A DNA stretch of 64,000 bases, from positions 111,530 to 175,529 of the forward strand of contig NZ_JAIUMR010000004.1 in the NCBI RefSeq assembly GCF_022565475.1, in the 5' to 3' direction. The notes beneath the pieces were generated by a model that saw nothing but the letters and a program-made list of their open reading frames with translations, was not told where the DNA came from and did no database searches. A program made the translations under genes and the position numbers. Every line of letters begins with the position of its first letter. The stretch's first letter is position 1. Below, piece by piece: positions 1 to 10,543 of the stretch. This DNA is from Aliidiomarina sp. (GTDB lineage Bacteria; Pseudomonadota; Gammaproteobacteria; Enterobacterales; Alteromonadaceae).

Positions 1-562
1 CAAACTTAGGCACCAAAAACTTCAACATAAAGACCATCAGCAGCGCAGCAACCACGAGTACGGTAAGTGGATAGCGCAGCGCTTGTTGCCGCTGGCGCAC
101 GCGTTCATTTTTGCTCTGCAACGACTGAATCAGATGTTCCAACGTGAGCGCAAGCTGGCCGCTCGCTTCAGCATTTTTGATCCAAGGGAGCAGCCAACTT
201 GGAAAGACATCACTGCACTGTGCCATCGACTCGTGCAAACTTTGTCCTTGCTGAATACCCAGACAAACCTGCTGGCACGCGCTGGCCAATTGTTGCGAGC
301 GGCTCTTATCGCGCAAATGTTGCCAACAGCGGAGCTGATCGAAGCCGGATTTGGTGAGTGATAGCCATTGTTGCAGAAGGTGGAGCCAAACCGCGATAGC
401 AGGACGCCGCAACGACGGCAATGGTCGCTGGGCTTGCAACAGAATGTTCTGTTGGTGAAGGGTTTGGCGCAAGTGCTGTACGGAAGTTGCGTGGCTGACG
501 CCCTGTAAGAAATGTTGTTCGGGATGGAGACCGGACCAATGGTACCAAATCGGATTAGCCAT
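1..562 (-). CDS. pilC: Type IV pilus inner-membrane platform protein PilC/HofC (partial, cut by window edge)
   Basis: Inner-membrane platform protein of the type IV pilus machine (T2SS F family), thought to couple the assembly ATPase to pilin polymerisation. About 187 N-terminal residues are visible. They open with MANPIWYHWSGLHPEQ, the W-x-W-x-G start seen in HofC/PilC. An alpha-helical F domain follows, then a first membrane segment (LTVLVVAALLMVFMLKFLVP) at the window edge. The ATG at 562-560 overlaps the end of the upstream ATPase gene by 8 bases. A GGGAG Shine-Dalgarno lies 8 bases before it, so the two genes are probably translationally coupled. The C-terminal half and a possible pilD lie outside the window. 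Confidence 0.88.
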   Translation of the reverse strand, partial: MANPIWYHWSGLHPEQHFLQGVSHATSVQHLRQTLHQQNILLQAQRPLPSLRRPAIAVWLHLLQQWLSLTKSGFDQLRCWQHLRDKSRSQQLASACQQVCLGIQQGQSLHESMAQCSDVFPSWLLPWIKNAEASGQLALTLEHLIQSLQSKNERVRQRQQALRYPLTVLVVAALLMVFMLKFLVPKF

Positions 563-1559
563 GTTGTGTTCTCCCTGTATCAGGCTGACACAGCTGAGCT
601 AGGCGAGGCCAAAAGTGATCCTGTTCGTGCGCCAATAGGATGTCAATGAGGTCGTCGTGGCGACTCATTAAATGAAAGACACCGCGTCGGCTCTGTTGAT
701 GCACGACCAACTGTTGATTGGTTAAAAGCAGCAAGCAAGCGGCTAATTGAAAGTAATCAACGCCTAATTGCTGGAGGCGAATAAATGCACTCAATGGGTT
801 GCTCGCATGCAAGGTTGCTAATACGAGGTGTCCGGTTTGGGCCGCTTGGCAGGCAATTTGCGCAGTTTCTGTATCGCGGATCTCGCCAATCATGATGACG
901 TCAGGATCTTGGCGTAAAAGTGCGCGTAAGGCGCGTGCAAAGGTTAATGACTGAGCGTTACTGACCGGTACTTGATTGACGCCGTGGAGGGCGATTTCAA
1001 CCGGATCTTCGACGGTGACAATGTTCAGTTGAGCACTGTCCATCGCCTCTAACATGGCGTAGAGGGTGCGAGTTTTGCCGCTGCCGGTGGCTCCGGTGAC
1101 CAGAATCAGCCCATGCTCTGCTTGGATCGCTTGCTGCACGGAGTCGAGTTGTGGTTCAGACAGTCCGAGCTGGCTTAACGGCAAGGTTCCTACGGCCAAG
1201 ACTTGTAGCCTGAGTACGAGCTTTTCGCCGTGTAAGGTATTCACGGTATTCAGACGACAATCAATTTGAATAGGGCTACGATGATTTTCCTCGACTGTAC
1301 TTGTGGTTATCGCACTAAACTGGAAGCGACCGTCCTGAGGGAGATGGCGTTCGGTGATATCGAGTGCCGCCGCTGCCTTCATCGCGGCAAGTGCACGTTT
1401 GCCTTCATGCAAAGTGACGTGTTGCACTAAAATCAGCTGGCCTAATCGCCGGGCTCGCCAGCGATATCCTTGCGTGGTTGCTTCGAGATGCAAATCGGTA
1501 CATTGATTCAATGCATGCTCGGTAATGAAACTGGCGAGTGCGCTGGGGAGTTGGTTCAT
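555..1559 (-). CDS. pilB: Type IV pilus assembly ATPase, compact PilB/HofB/GspE-like
   Basis: Cytoplasmic hexameric ATPase expected to power pilus extension. All secretion-ATPase motifs are present: Walker A GATGSGKT (residues 156-163), Asp box TVEDPVE (182-188), Walker B DVIMIGEIRD (220-229) and His box TGHLVLATLHASN (242-254). At 334 residues it is much shorter than typical PilB (about 560) or HofB (about 460). The N-terminal MshEN-type domain is missing. The zinc-binding tetracysteine segment that normally lies between the QRL and GR-x-x-x-FE/HLM motifs is also absent, because LLLLTNQQLVV runs almost directly into RRGVFHLM. It lies between pilA and pilC in the usual order. The extension-ATPase role is inferred from position. 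GspE-like or HofB-like would be equally fair names. Confidence 0.85.
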   Translation of the reverse strand: MNQLPSALASFITEHALNQCTDLHLEATTQGYRWRARRLGQLILVQHVTLHEGKRALAAMKAAAALDITERHLPQDGRFQFSAITTSTVEENHRSPIQIDCRLNTVNTLHGEKLVLRLQVLAVGTLPLSQLGLSEPQLDSVQQAIQAEHGLILVTGATGSGKTRTLYAMLEAMDSAQLNIVTVEDPVEIALHGVNQVPVSNAQSLTFARALRALLRQDPDVIMIGEIRDTETAQIACQAAQTGHLVLATLHASNPLSAFIRLQQLGVDYFQLAACLLLLTNQQLVVHQQSRRGVFHLMSRHDDLIDILLAHEQDHFWPRLAQLCQPDTGRTQHG

Positions 1560-1581
1560 AATTTAAACCGCCGCTGCACGA

Positions 1582-2100
1582 CTACAAGGCGCCACTACAA
1601 TGCGGAATGCGCATGTTGCCGTCAGCCTTATAATCATTGCAGAACAGTTGCCACTGCAACTGTGTACTGGTGATACGTGGTCGCAACTCCACTCTTAATG
1701 GCTCTCCCGCCTGCGTCGGAATCTCGAATTCAGCGAGAATGCTGGCATTGGCTGAACCTGTGCTCAAGGTTTGAATCCCTTGCGGTAACTCAGTGGGGAC
1801 GGCGGGAATGCCACGCTGGCCAAATTGACTGCAGGAGGACAGGGAGGCTTGCATCTGCCAGCACAGACTAATGGCCGTTTGCCAAGGTTGCAGTGACAGT
1901 AATGCCGCCCCCGCTTTCGCCCGTTGGTTATAATCGGAATACGCTGGAATGGCAAAAGAGCTGAGAATGGCGAGAATGGCCACCACGACCATCAACTCAA
2001 TTAGGTTAAATCCCCGATTAAATCCCCGAGTAAATCCCCGAGCTGAGATTTGATGCCGATGACGTAGTGATATTTTTGATGCTGAGTCTGCGAGAAACAT
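1582..2100 (-). CDS. pilA: Type IV prepilin, PilA-like major pilin
   Basis: Structural pilin subunit (172 residues before processing). The class III signal is clear: after a 31-residue basic leader comes [19 protein letters not shown], with Glu at +5 of the mature protein and a 20-residue hydrophobic helix that anchors in the membrane and packs the fibre core. The C-terminal half has a Cys pair (FCNDYK ... IPHC) consistent with the pilin D-loop disulfide, plus two further Cys near mature residues 48 and 57. The start ATG at 2100 has AAGGA 8 bases upstream. The leader is long because the cleavage-site peptide RGF-N/T is present three times in tandem (see findings). A minor-pilin role cannot be excluded. 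Confidence 0.9.
   Translation of the reverse strand: MFLADSASKISLRHRHQISARGFTRGFNRGFNLIELMVVVAILAILSSFAIPAYSDYNQRAKAGAALLSLQPWQTAISLCWQMQASLSSCSQFGQRGIPAVPTELPQGIQTLSTGSANASILAEFEIPTQAGEPLRVELRPRITSTQLQWQLFCNDYKADGNMRIPHCSGAL
2006..2041 (-). repeat. 12-bp tandem triplication encoding the prepilin cleavage-site peptide
   Basis: Three perfectly phased 12-bp units (2006-2017, 2018-2029, 2030-2041; plus-strand unit TTAAATCCCCGA, the third with G for the first T) lie inside the pilin leader. Read on the minus strand they encode [12 protein letters not shown]. Each unit therefore carries a Gly-Phe pair resembling the prepilin peptidase site. Only the last Gly-Phe is followed by Glu at +5. Confidence 0.95.
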
Positions 2101-2233
2101 AAGCCGATTCCTTTTGGCTATTTTGACAGTGTTGAGTCACTATCAATAGCAAAGGAACCGGCATTTACCTATATTTGCAGACCGTTTTCAGCGATCACCT
2201 AACATCTTTAAGTTCGAGTCTTGAGGTCGAGTT

Positions 2234-3659
<1,426 letters not shown>

Positions 3660-3675
3660 TGGCTTGACCTCTTGC

Positions 3676-3704
3676 TTTACCTTTCTAGCGGAAAACCTGA
3701 TACT
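3676..3704 (+). promoter_or_regulatory. Candidate sigma-70 promoter for ampDE
   Basis: TTTACC (3676-3681), 17-base spacer, GATACT (3699-3704). Each hexamer matches four of six consensus bases. It lies in the divergent gap before ampD and would start transcription near 3711, ahead of the ATG at 3747. Judged by eye only. Confidence 0.4.
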
Positions 3705-3746
3705 CAAGATACACTGATAATGCAGGCACCTGGGAAACAGATAACG

Positions 3747-4319
3747 ATGGCTTCGACAGAGCACCGCATGCAGGTATGTAATCATCGCCTACAAGGTGTG
3801 GACTATATTGCCTCACCGCATTATGACGAACGTCCGGACCCGACTGACATTAATTTACTCGTCATTCACGGAATTAGTTTACCTGCTGGGCAATTTGGTG
3901 GACAGTTTATCACGGATTTATTTCTCGGCGAATTGAACTGCGCTGCCCACCCTGACTTTGCGGCACTTGCAGGCCTGCGGGTCTCCGCGCACTGTTTGAT
4001 TCGCCGTTGCGGTGAAGTTATTCAATATGTCGATTTCGACCGACGCGCTTGGCATGCCGGCGTCTCGTCTTGGCAAGGGAGGGAACGTTGTAACGATTTT
4101 GCCATTGGTATTGAACTTGAGGGAACCGACAACACCCCCTACACTGAATCACAATACCACATGCTTGCGGCGGTAACAGTGGCGTTACAACACGCCTATC
4201 CGCAGATTAGCAATGAACGCATTGTGGGTCATGAAGATATTGCTCCCGGCCGCAAAACCGATCCGGGTCCGGCGTTTAATTGGACGTATTATCAAAAAAT
4301 ATGTGCTACGCACCGGTAG
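3747..4319 (+). CDS. ampD: 1,6-anhydro-N-acetylmuramyl-L-alanine amidase
   Basis: Cytosolic zinc amidase of peptidoglycan recycling. It cleaves the stem peptide from anhydro-muropeptides and so also sets the level of AmpR inducer. It matches E. coli AmpD nearly end to end: SPHYDERPD, LLVIHGISLPAGQFGG (first zinc His), LRVSAHCLIRR, RAWHAGVSSWQGRERCNDFAIGIELEGTD and GHEDIAPGRKTDPGPAFNW (second zinc His and Asp). From the ATG at 3747 it is 190 residues against 183 in E. coli. ATGs at 3720 and 3768 are possible, and none has a strong Shine-Dalgarno. ampE follows 24 bases later. No ampR or ampC is visible here. Confidence 0.95.
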   Translation: MASTEHRMQVCNHRLQGVDYIASPHYDERPDPTDINLLVIHGISLPAGQFGGQFITDLFLGELNCAAHPDFAALAGLRVSAHCLIRRCGEVIQYVDFDRRAWHAGVSSWQGRERCNDFAIGIELEGTDNTPYTESQYHMLAAVTVALQHAYPQISNERIVGHEDIAPGRKTDPGPAFNWTYYQKICATHR

Positions 4320-4343
4320 CCATGAACTAGAGGAAGAAACAAC

Positions 4344-5138
4344 ATGCTCGTGTTTTCGTTGTTCATTGCGTTGATTATCGAACGTTTGCGCGTCACACCA
4401 GACGCGTGGCAACTCGACCCTATTGCGAGGCGCTGGGATGGTTGGCTCGACGGTCAAGACAACTTGACGTCGTGGCGCGAGCACGATTTGTTTGGTCCTC
4501 TGCTACTGATTGCGCCAGCGCTGTTACTTGCGGTGTTGTTATGGCTCGCTAATGGCGGACTCGGGAGTATGTTGGTCAGTATTCTTGTGCTCACGTTAGT
4601 GACTGGCTGTCGCCCAGAGCGACAGGCATTACGCGACTATTTTCTAGCTGCACAACGGGAAGACACCGAAGCGATGGAAACCGCTGCTAAGGTGCTGCAA
4701 TACAGTTCAGCAGAAGGCATGAGCTTGGGTCGGCAAGTGATTTGGCTGAATTTTCGCTACTATTTTGCCGTCGCATTCTGGTTTATTTTATTTGGTGCGC
4801 CAGGCGCATTAGCCTATGGCTTGTTGCGCAGCCAATCCGAGCGTTTTGCAACCTTATTGGCTTGGGTCGACTGGCTGCCGATCCGCATTGCTGGTTTTGG
4901 TTATCTATTGGTCGGCCATTTCTCGCGGGCGATGCCGGTTTGGTTAAAAGTACTCGGTCACGCGCCGCAACAGTCCGAGCTGCAACTCAGTGACATTGCT
5001 GTCGCCGCCGAAGACGCCAATATCAATGAAGACGATCCAACCTCAGAGCTTGAATTGCTGGTCAACTTGGCACGTCGCACCATGATTTTATTACTGGTGG
5101 TTGTTGCCATCGCGACCTTACTGGGTTGGGTGAGTTAA
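4344..5138 (+). CDS. ampE: AmpE-type inner-membrane protein
   Basis: 264-residue polytopic membrane protein encoded directly after ampD. It begins MLVFSLFIALIIERLR, like AmpE. Four hydrophobic segments are visible (about residues 1-14, 50-88, 131-160 and 243-262). In between lies a cytoplasmic stretch with the family-type EDTEAME ... GRQVIWLNFRYYFAVAFWF-x-x-FGAPGALAYGL. Proposed family roles are in cell-envelope or beta-lactam sensing; the biochemical activity is not established. AGAGGA lies nine bases before the ATG. The gene ends ten bases before the first PdhR-type half operator. Confidence 0.93.
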   Translation: MLVFSLFIALIIERLRVTPDAWQLDPIARRWDGWLDGQDNLTSWREHDLFGPLLLIAPALLLAVLLWLANGGLGSMLVSILVLTLVTGCRPERQALRDYFLAAQREDTEAMETAAKVLQYSSAEGMSLGRQVIWLNFRYYFAVAFWFILFGAPGALAYGLLRSQSERFATLLAWVDWLPIRIAGFGYLLVGHFSRAMPVWLKVLGHAPQQSELQLSDIAVAAEDANINEDDPTSELELLVNLARRTMILLLVVVAIATLLGWVS

Positions 5139-5147
5139 GAATCGACA

Positions 5148-5163
5148 GGAGGTAAGACCAATT
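5148..5163 (+). promoter_or_regulatory. Upstream, half-degenerate PdhR-type operator
   Basis: GGAGGT-AAG-ACCAAT: the right arm and the GGTAAGACC core are identical to the perfect site at 5222-5240, but only three of six left-arm bases are kept. It lies 17 bases upstream of the -35 element of the pdhR promoter. Confidence 0.5.
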
Positions 5164-5179
5164 GGGTAGCTCTGAATGA

Positions 5180-5208
5180 TTGGTTTTTAACGGTTTCAGC
5201 GTTATAAT
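5180..5208 (+). promoter_or_regulatory. Promoter of the pdhR-aceE-aceF-lpdA operon
   Basis: -35 TTGGTT (5180-5185), 17-base spacer, perfect -10 TATAAT (5203-5208). The -35 overlaps an ATTGGT half-site (5179-5184). The promoter is bracketed by PdhR-type sites at 5148-5163 and 5222-5240. Confidence 0.75.
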
Positions 5209-5221
5209 ACCAGCTCTTGGT

Positions 5222-5240
5222 AAATTGGTAAGACCAATTT
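5222..5240 (+). promoter_or_regulatory. Perfect PdhR operator
   Basis: AAATTGGT-AAG-ACCAATTT is an exact inverted repeat with 8-base arms and fits the known PdhR consensus ATTGGTnnnACCAAT. It begins 14 bases after the -10 element, where bound repressor would block the start or early elongation. In E. coli PdhR autoregulates this operon and is released by pyruvate. The same logic is inferred here. Confidence 0.92.
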
Positions 5241-5289
5241 ATAAAAGGCGGAATCGGTAGATTCTTCAACAGGGTTGCAAAAAAGAATT

Positions 5290-6060
5290 ATGATTCAACG
5301 AGTTGCACAGACAAAGCTATCAGACATTATCGTCGCTCAAATTGAGTCGATGATCGTTTCTGGTACTTGGAGTCCCGGTGAAAAATTACCATCGGAACGT
5401 GAACTTGCGAATCAATTCCAAGTCTCGCGGCCATCGTTGCGAGAAGCCATTCAAAAGCTTGAAGTCAAAGGCCTAGTGAATCGGCGCCAAGGTGGTGGAA
5501 CCTACGTTGCTGGCGCGCTGGATCAACAAGTGAGTGAGCCCTTGTTTGAGTTGCTCGCTCGCCATCCCGAGTCGCAATTTGATTTACTCGAATTTCGTCA
5601 TGCCCTTGAGGGCGTGTCGGCTTTCTATGCGGCCATGCGTGGAACGGATTCGGACCTGCAACATATTGCTCAGAGCTTTGCGCAGATCAGCCAGGTGGCT
5701 GAGCAGACGATTGATCAGCAAGCCGAAGCACTCATGCAGTTTTACACGAGTATTGCTGAAGCCTCACACAATGTCGTTCTGCTCCATTTAGTGCGCGGAA
5801 TGCGTGATTTATTGAAAGAAAATATGCGCCGTAATTTGCAAGTCTTGTCGGAGCGCAGCGATGTGCGCCAACAATTGCAAGTACATCGCCAAGGCATTGT
5901 TGATGCCATTATTGCGCGTGAGCCGGAACAAGCACGCGACGCTTGTCATCAGCACTTAGCCTACATCGAACGAACGTTATTACACCTGAATCGGGAACAC
6001 ACCCGGCTGCAACGCGCGTTGCGGCGGAGTGAACCTTTATCGACTCCACTGGAGAAGTAA
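5290..6060 (+). CDS. pdhR: Pyruvate dehydrogenase complex repressor, GntR/FadR family
   Basis: Pyruvate-responsive repressor of the downstream PDH genes. The N-terminal winged helix shows LSDIIVAQIESMIVSG-x-W-x-PGEKLPSERELA and VSRPSLREAIQKLEVKGLVNRRQGGGTYV. The C-terminal FCD ligand domain begins around residue 90 (DLLEFRHALEGVSA) and has EASHNVVLLHLVRGM and a late His in HQHLAYIE. From the ATG at 5290 it is 256 residues (E. coli 254). A TTG five codons upstream is less likely. The Shine-Dalgarno is weak (AAAAAGA), which may keep the repressor low relative to aceE. A perfect operator lies 50 bases upstream. Confidence 0.96.
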   Translation: MIQRVAQTKLSDIIVAQIESMIVSGTWSPGEKLPSERELANQFQVSRPSLREAIQKLEVKGLVNRRQGGGTYVAGALDQQVSEPLFELLARHPESQFDLLEFRHALEGVSAFYAAMRGTDSDLQHIAQSFAQISQVAEQTIDQQAEALMQFYTSIAEASHNVVLLHLVRGMRDLLKENMRRNLQVLSERSDVRQQLQVHRQGIVDAIIAREPEQARDACHQHLAYIERTLLHLNREHTRLQRALRRSEPLSTPLEK

Positions 6061-6069
6061 GGAATCATT

Positions 6070-8736
6070 ATGGCAGATTTAGATCAACACGATATCGACC
6101 AACAGGAAACGCAGGAGTGGCTAGACTCCTTAGAAGCAGTGCTCGACGCTGAAGGTCCAGAGCGCGCGCATTTCCTCTTAGAGCAGCTGATTGATAAAGC
6201 CCGTCGTAGTGGCGCGTACTTGCCTTATCAGCCGACTACCGCTTACTTAAATACGATTCCTGTGAGCCAAGAGCCGGTGATGCCAGGCGATCACACCTTG
6301 GAAGCACGAATCCGTGCGGCCATTCGTTGGAACGCCTTAGCCATGGTACTACGGGCGTCGAAGAAAGAGCTTGAGCTCGGTGGTCACATTTCCAGTTTCG
6401 CCTCATCGGCCATGCTTTATGATGTTGGCTTTAACCACTTTTTCCGTGCGCCAGGCGATGATGGTGGTGATTTCCTATTTATCCAAGGTCACGCGTCACC
6501 GGGTATCTATGCCCGCGCATTCCTCGAAGGTCGGATTACCGAAGAACAGCTTGACGGCTTCCGCCAAGAAGTTGACGGTGAAGGTATCTCGTCTTATCCG
6601 CATCCGAAGTTGATGCCTGATTTTTGGCAATTCCCGACCGTTTCGATGGGCTTAGGCCCGATGCAGGCGATCTATACCGCGCGGTTCTTAAAGTATTTAA
6701 CCGATCGCGGCATTAAAGATTGTTCCAATCAACGTGTTTACTGTTTCCTTGGTGACGGTGAAGTGGACGAGCCAGAAAGCTTAGGTGCGATTGGCCTTGC
6801 TAGCCGCGAAAGTCTCGATAACTTGACCTTTATTATTAACTGTAACCTCCAGCGTTTGGATGGTCCGGTACGTGGTAATGGCAAAATCATTCAAGAGCTC
6901 GAAGGCACCTTCCGTGGCGCGGGCTGGGAAGTGATTAAAGTCATTTGGGGCCGTTATTGGGATCCACTGCTGTATCGTGATACCGAAGGAAAGCTAGCGG
7001 AAATCATGCAAACCAGCGTAGACGGTGAGTATCAAAATTATAAAGCCAAGGGCGGAGCGTATACCCGCGAGCATTTCTTCGGCAAAACCGAAGAAACCAA
7101 AGCCATGGTGGCAAACTTATCTGACGAAGATATTTGGCGTTTGAACCGTGGTGGCCACGATCCAGTAAAAGTGTACGCAGCCTATCACAAAGCAGTAAAT
7201 ACCAAAGGTCGTCCACAGGTGATCCTAGCGAAAACCGTGAAAGGTTATGGTATGGGCGCTGCCGGTGAAGGAAAAAACGTTGCTCACCAAGTGAAGAAAA
7301 TGGACATGGATGCGATTAAACATTTCCGTGACCGTTTCAACATTCCAATCGCTGACGAGAAGTTAGAAGACATTCCATTCTACAAGTTCGACGAAGACAG
7401 CGACGAAATGAAATACATGCGTGAGCGCCGGGAAAAGCTGGGTGGCTTTATGCCCGTGCGTCGTGCCGAAACCGACAAAGAGCTTGAAGTACCGTCATTG
7501 AAAGCGTTTGATGCAGTACTGAAGGGTTCAGGTGACCGCGAAATTTCAACGACCATGGCCTTTGTGCGGGTGTTGACCGCCATGCTCAAAGACAAAAAAA
7601 TCGGCTCACGTGTCGTGCCCATTATTCCTGACGAAGCTCGTACGTTCGGGATGGAAGGTTTGTTCCGCCAGGTTGGTATTTATTCGAGCCAAGGCCAGAA
7701 ATATACCCCGCAGGATGCCGATCAAGTCGCCTATTATCGCGAAGACAAGAAAGGTCAGGTGTTGCAAGAAGGGATTAACGAGCTGGGGGCGATGGCGTCT
7801 TGGGTTGCTGCGGCGACCAGTTACTCGACCAATAATGAGCCAATGATTCCGGTGTATACCTACTACTCGATGTTTGGTTTCCAGCGCGTTGGTGATCTGG
7901 TTTGGGCCGCTGGCGATAGCCAAGCACGTGGTTTCTTGGTGGGTGGAACTGCCGGTCGCACAACCTTGAATGGTGAAGGTCTCCAGCACCAAGACGGTCA
8001 TAGTCATCTGCATTTTGGTACCGTACCAAACTGTCTAACCTATGATCCAACCTATGGTTATGAAGTCGCGGTGATCGTGCAAGATGGCTTGCGTCGCATG
8101 TATGCGGAACAGGAAAACGTCTTTTACTACATCACCATTATGAACGAAAACTACAAGCAACCGGAAATGCCGGAAGGTGTGGAAGAAGGAATTTTACGAG
8201 GCATCTATCAGCTTGACAAAGTCAAAGCGAAGAAAGCGAAAGGTAAAGTGCGCTTGTTAGGTTCGGGCACGATTCTGCAAGAAGTCCGCAAAGCTGCAGA
8301 CATTCTTGCCAACGATTTCGATGTTGAATCGACAGTCTTTAGTGCGACGTCATTCAATGAACTCGCGCGTGATGGTTTAGATGTTGAGCGCTACAACATG
8401 CTCAACCCAACGAAGAAAGAGAAACAAGCCTACATTACCAAAGCGCTTGAGCAAGGTGAGGGCCCAGTCATTGCCGCCACGGACTACGTCAAACTTTACG
8501 CGGATCAAGTTCGCGCCTGGGTACCTGCACCGTATCGCGTTTTAGGTACCGACGGTTTCGGTCGCTCAGACAGCCGCGAGAACTTGCGTCGTCACTTCGA
8601 AGTGAATGCGCACTATGTGGTTGTTGCAGCACTTGCAGAGCTGGCGAAAGCGGGTGACATCGATAAGAAAGTGGTGGCGAAAGCGATCAAAGATTTCGGT
8701 ATCGATGTTGAAAAAATGAACCCACTACACGCGTAA
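6070..8736 (+). CDS. aceE: Pyruvate dehydrogenase E1 component (homodimeric type)
   Basis: Thiamine-diphosphate-dependent decarboxylase of the PDH complex; it decarboxylates pyruvate and acetylates the lipoyl groups of AceF. 888 residues, almost the same as E. coli (887). The ThDP/Mg motif starts at [17 protein letters not shown] and ends in [14 protein letters not shown]. Also recognisable are the N-terminal [13 protein letters not shown] and [24 protein letters not shown] segments, and the central [17 protein letters not shown] of the pyrimidine-binding domain. AAGGA lies six bases before the ATG. It sits nine bases after pdhR and ten before aceF, so the three are clearly co-transcribed. 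Confidence 0.98.
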   Translation: MADLDQHDIDQQETQEWLDSLEAVLDAEGPERAHFLLEQLIDKARRSGAYLPYQPTTAYLNTIPVSQEPVMPGDHTLEARIRAAIRWNALAMVLRASKKELELGGHISSFASSAMLYDVGFNHFFRAPGDDGGDFLFIQGHASPGIYARAFLEGRITEEQLDGFRQEVDGEGISSYPHPKLMPDFWQFPTVSMGLGPMQAIYTARFLKYLTDRGIKDCSNQRVYCFLGDGEVDEPESLGAIGLASRESLDNLTFIINCNLQRLDGPVRGNGKIIQELEGTFRGAGWEVIKVIWGRYWDPLLYRDTEGKLAEIMQTSVDGEYQNYKAKGGAYTREHFFGKTEETKAMVANLSDEDIWRLNRGGHDPVKVYAAYHKAVNTKGRPQVILAKTVKGYGMGAAGEGKNVAHQVKKMDMDAIKHFRDRFNIPIADEKLEDIPFYKFDEDSDEMKYMRERREKLGGFMPVRRAETDKELEVPSLKAFDAVLKGSGDREISTTMAFVRVLTAMLKDKKIGSRVVPIIPDEARTFGMEGLFRQVGIYSSQGQKYTPQDADQVAYYREDKKGQVLQEGINELGAMASWVAAATSYSTNNEPMIPVYTYYSMFGFQRVGDLVWAAGDSQARGFLVGGTAGRTTLNGEGLQHQDGHSHLHFGTVPNCLTYDPTYGYEVAVIVQDGLRRMYAEQENVFYYITIMNENYKQPEMPEGVEEGILRGIYQLDKVKAKKAKGKVRLLGSGTILQEVRKAADILANDFDVESTVFSATSFNELARDGLDVERYNMLNPTKKEKQAYITKALEQGEGPVIAATDYVKLYADQVRAWVPAPYRVLGTDGFGRSDSRENLRRHFEVNAHYVVVAALAELAKAGDIDKKVVAKAIKDFGIDVEKMNPLHA

Positions 8737-8746
8737 GGAGCAGATG

Positions 8747-10438
8747 ATGGCAGATGCAAAAGAAGTCTTAGTTCCCGACGTTGGTGGGGAAGGCGTAGAA
8801 GTTATTGAGATCTTAGTGAGCGAAGGCGATACCGTCGAAGCAGAAGACTCATTAGTGACGGTTGAAAGCGATAAGGCGTCGATGGATATCCCAGCGCCGT
8901 TTGCGGGCACCGTTAAAAGCTTGAAAGTGAAAGTCGGTGACAAGATCAGCGAAGGTGATCTCTTGGCTCTGATCGCTGCGGCAAGTGAAGACGAAGAAAA
9001 GTCGTCAGCAGCAGACGAAGCAGAGCAAGAAGCACCGAAAGAAGAGCCGAAAGAAGAGCCGAAAGACGACAAGCCAGAGGCAAGCAAGCCGAAGAAATCG
9101 TCTGGCGGCACGGAAGTGATCGAAGTCACCGTGCCGGACATTGGTGAGTCGGGTGAAGTCGATGTCATTGAAGTCCTCGTCAATGAAGGTGATGAGGTTG
9201 CTGAAGAAGACGGCTTAATTACGCTGGAAACCGATAAAGCGACGATGGATGTGCCGAGCCCACAAGCGGGTAAAGTGAAAAGCTTGAAGGTGAAAGTTGG
9301 TGATAAAGTAAGTGAGGGCTCACTTGTGCTCGAGCTTGAGATTGCCAGTGCCGACGACGATGACGCCGAAGATGAGTCAGCATCGAGCACAGCTGACGAG
9401 CCCAAGGCAGAGCGTACCGAGGACGACGCGAAATCGGCAGAAAGCAGCCGCAGCGAACGTCGCGATCCGCCAGTTCCCGATCATCCATTGGGGCGTAAAG
9501 GTAAGGAAGAAGGTCTTGTCCATGCGTCGCCAGCGGTGCGTCGAGTGGCGCGCGAGTTTGGTGTCGACCTGTCAAAAGTGAACGGTTCTGGTCCGAAGAA
9601 CCGCGTTTTGAAAGAAGACGTGCAGGATTATGTGAAGTACGAATTGTCACGTCCAAAAGCATCGTCAGCGCCAAGTACTGGTGGCGAAGGTGGCTTGCAA
9701 GTGATCGCGCAGCCGAAAGTGGACTTCAGCAAGTTTGGTGACATTGAAAAAGTAGAGATGACGCGAATTCAGCGCATCTCTGGGCCGAACTTACACCGTA
9801 ATTGGGTGACCATCCCGCACGTGACGCAATTCGATGAAGCGGACATTACCGAACTCGAAGCGTTCCGTAAAAGCGAGAATGAGCAACTGGCGAAACGTAA
9901 GTCAGATGTGAAGTTTACGCCGCTGGTCTTTATCATGAAGGCCTTGGCGAAAGCGCTGGCGGAGTTCCCCGTGTTCAACTCGTCGCTGCATGAAGACGGT
10001 GAACACTTGATTATGAAGAAATACATTCATATCGGGATTGCAGTCGATACACCAAATGGTCTGGTTGTACCGGTGATTCGTGACGTTGACAAGAAAGGCA
10101 TCACGGAGCTCACCAAAGAACTGGCCGATGTCAGTTTGCGTGCGCGTGACGGTAAATTAAAGGCCGCCGACATGCAGGGAGGCTGTATGTCGATTTCAAG
10201 CTTAGGTGGTATTGGTGGAACAGCCTTTACGCCAATCGTTAATGCACCTGAAGTGGCCATTTTGGGCGTGTCGAAAAGTGAAATGAAGCCGGTTTGGAAT
10301 GGTAAAGAGTTTGAGCCGCGTCTGATGCTGCCGTTAAGCTTGTCATACGACCATCGTGTGATTGACGGCGCCGTTGCAGCACGGTTCACTGTGTACTTAA
10401 GCCAAGTCTTGGCGGATTTGCGTAAAATCATCCTCTAA
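8747..10438 (+). CDS. aceF: Dihydrolipoyllysine acetyltransferase, PDH E2 component
   Basis: Core of the PDH complex; transfers acetyl groups from lipoamide to CoA. Domain order: lipoyl domain 1 (VESDKASMD, lipoyl Lys near residue 44), an acidic Ala/Pro/Glu/Lys linker with a repeated EEPK unit, lipoyl domain 2 (ETDKATMD, near 164), a second acidic linker, the E3-binding domain ([21 protein letters not shown] ... NRVLKEDV, about 255-295), then the catalytic domain ending [15 protein letters not shown] with active-site His near 534. There are two lipoyl domains, against three in E. coli. Adjacent ATGs occur at 8744 and 8747; the second has the better spacing (six bases) from AAGGAG. The linkers are unusually acidic. 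Confidence 0.97.
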   Translation: MADAKEVLVPDVGGEGVEVIEILVSEGDTVEAEDSLVTVESDKASMDIPAPFAGTVKSLKVKVGDKISEGDLLALIAAASEDEEKSSAADEAEQEAPKEEPKEEPKDDKPEASKPKKSSGGTEVIEVTVPDIGESGEVDVIEVLVNEGDEVAEEDGLITLETDKATMDVPSPQAGKVKSLKVKVGDKVSEGSLVLELEIASADDDDAEDESASSTADEPKAERTEDDAKSAESSRSERRDPPVPDHPLGRKGKEEGLVHASPAVRRVAREFGVDLSKVNGSGPKNRVLKEDVQDYVKYELSRPKASSAPSTGGEGGLQVIAQPKVDFSKFGDIEKVEMTRIQRISGPNLHRNWVTIPHVTQFDEADITELEAFRKSENEQLAKRKSDVKFTPLVFIMKALAKALAEFPVFNSSLHEDGEHLIMKKYIHIGIAVDTPNGLVVPVIRDVDKKGITELTKELADVSLRARDGKLKAADMQGGCMSISSLGGIGGTAFTPIVNAPEVAILGVSKSEMKPVWNGKEFEPRLMLPLSLSYDHRVIDGAVAARFTVYLSQVLADLRKIIL

Positions 10439-10457
10439 TCGGGCTGAGAGACAAGAC

Positions 10458-10478
10458 GTACCGAGATTTTCTCGGTAC
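10458..10478 (+). other. Intercistronic hairpin between aceF and lpdA
   Basis: GTACCGAG (10458-10465) and CTCGGTAC (10471-10478) form a perfect 8-bp stem with a 5-base loop (ATTTT). No U tract follows, so it is not a standard intrinsic terminator. It may stabilise or process the mRNA, or dampen lpdA transcription. It lies 19 bases after the aceF stop. Confidence 0.7.
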
Positions 10479-10543
10479 AATATTGCGCGAAATTTGAATT
10501 GTATTGCTGGCGCAGCAGCTAGCGGTAAACAATAGGGGTCAAC

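Noticed and set aside
2101-2233. Possible sigma-54 promoter upstream of pilA (GG and TTTGC around 2143-2165)
   Set aside because: The GG-to-GC spacing is 7 rather than 10 bases, so it does not fit the sigma-54 consensus; no firm promoter could be named.
7606-8013. Minus-strand frame opposite aceE
   Set aside because: Antisense shadow of aceE with no domain or initiation signal.
8725-9405. Long Ser/Thr-rich open frame on the minus strand opposite aceF
   Set aside because: It is the antisense shadow of the acidic, repetitive lipoyl-linker region of aceF; no ribosome site or recognisable domain.
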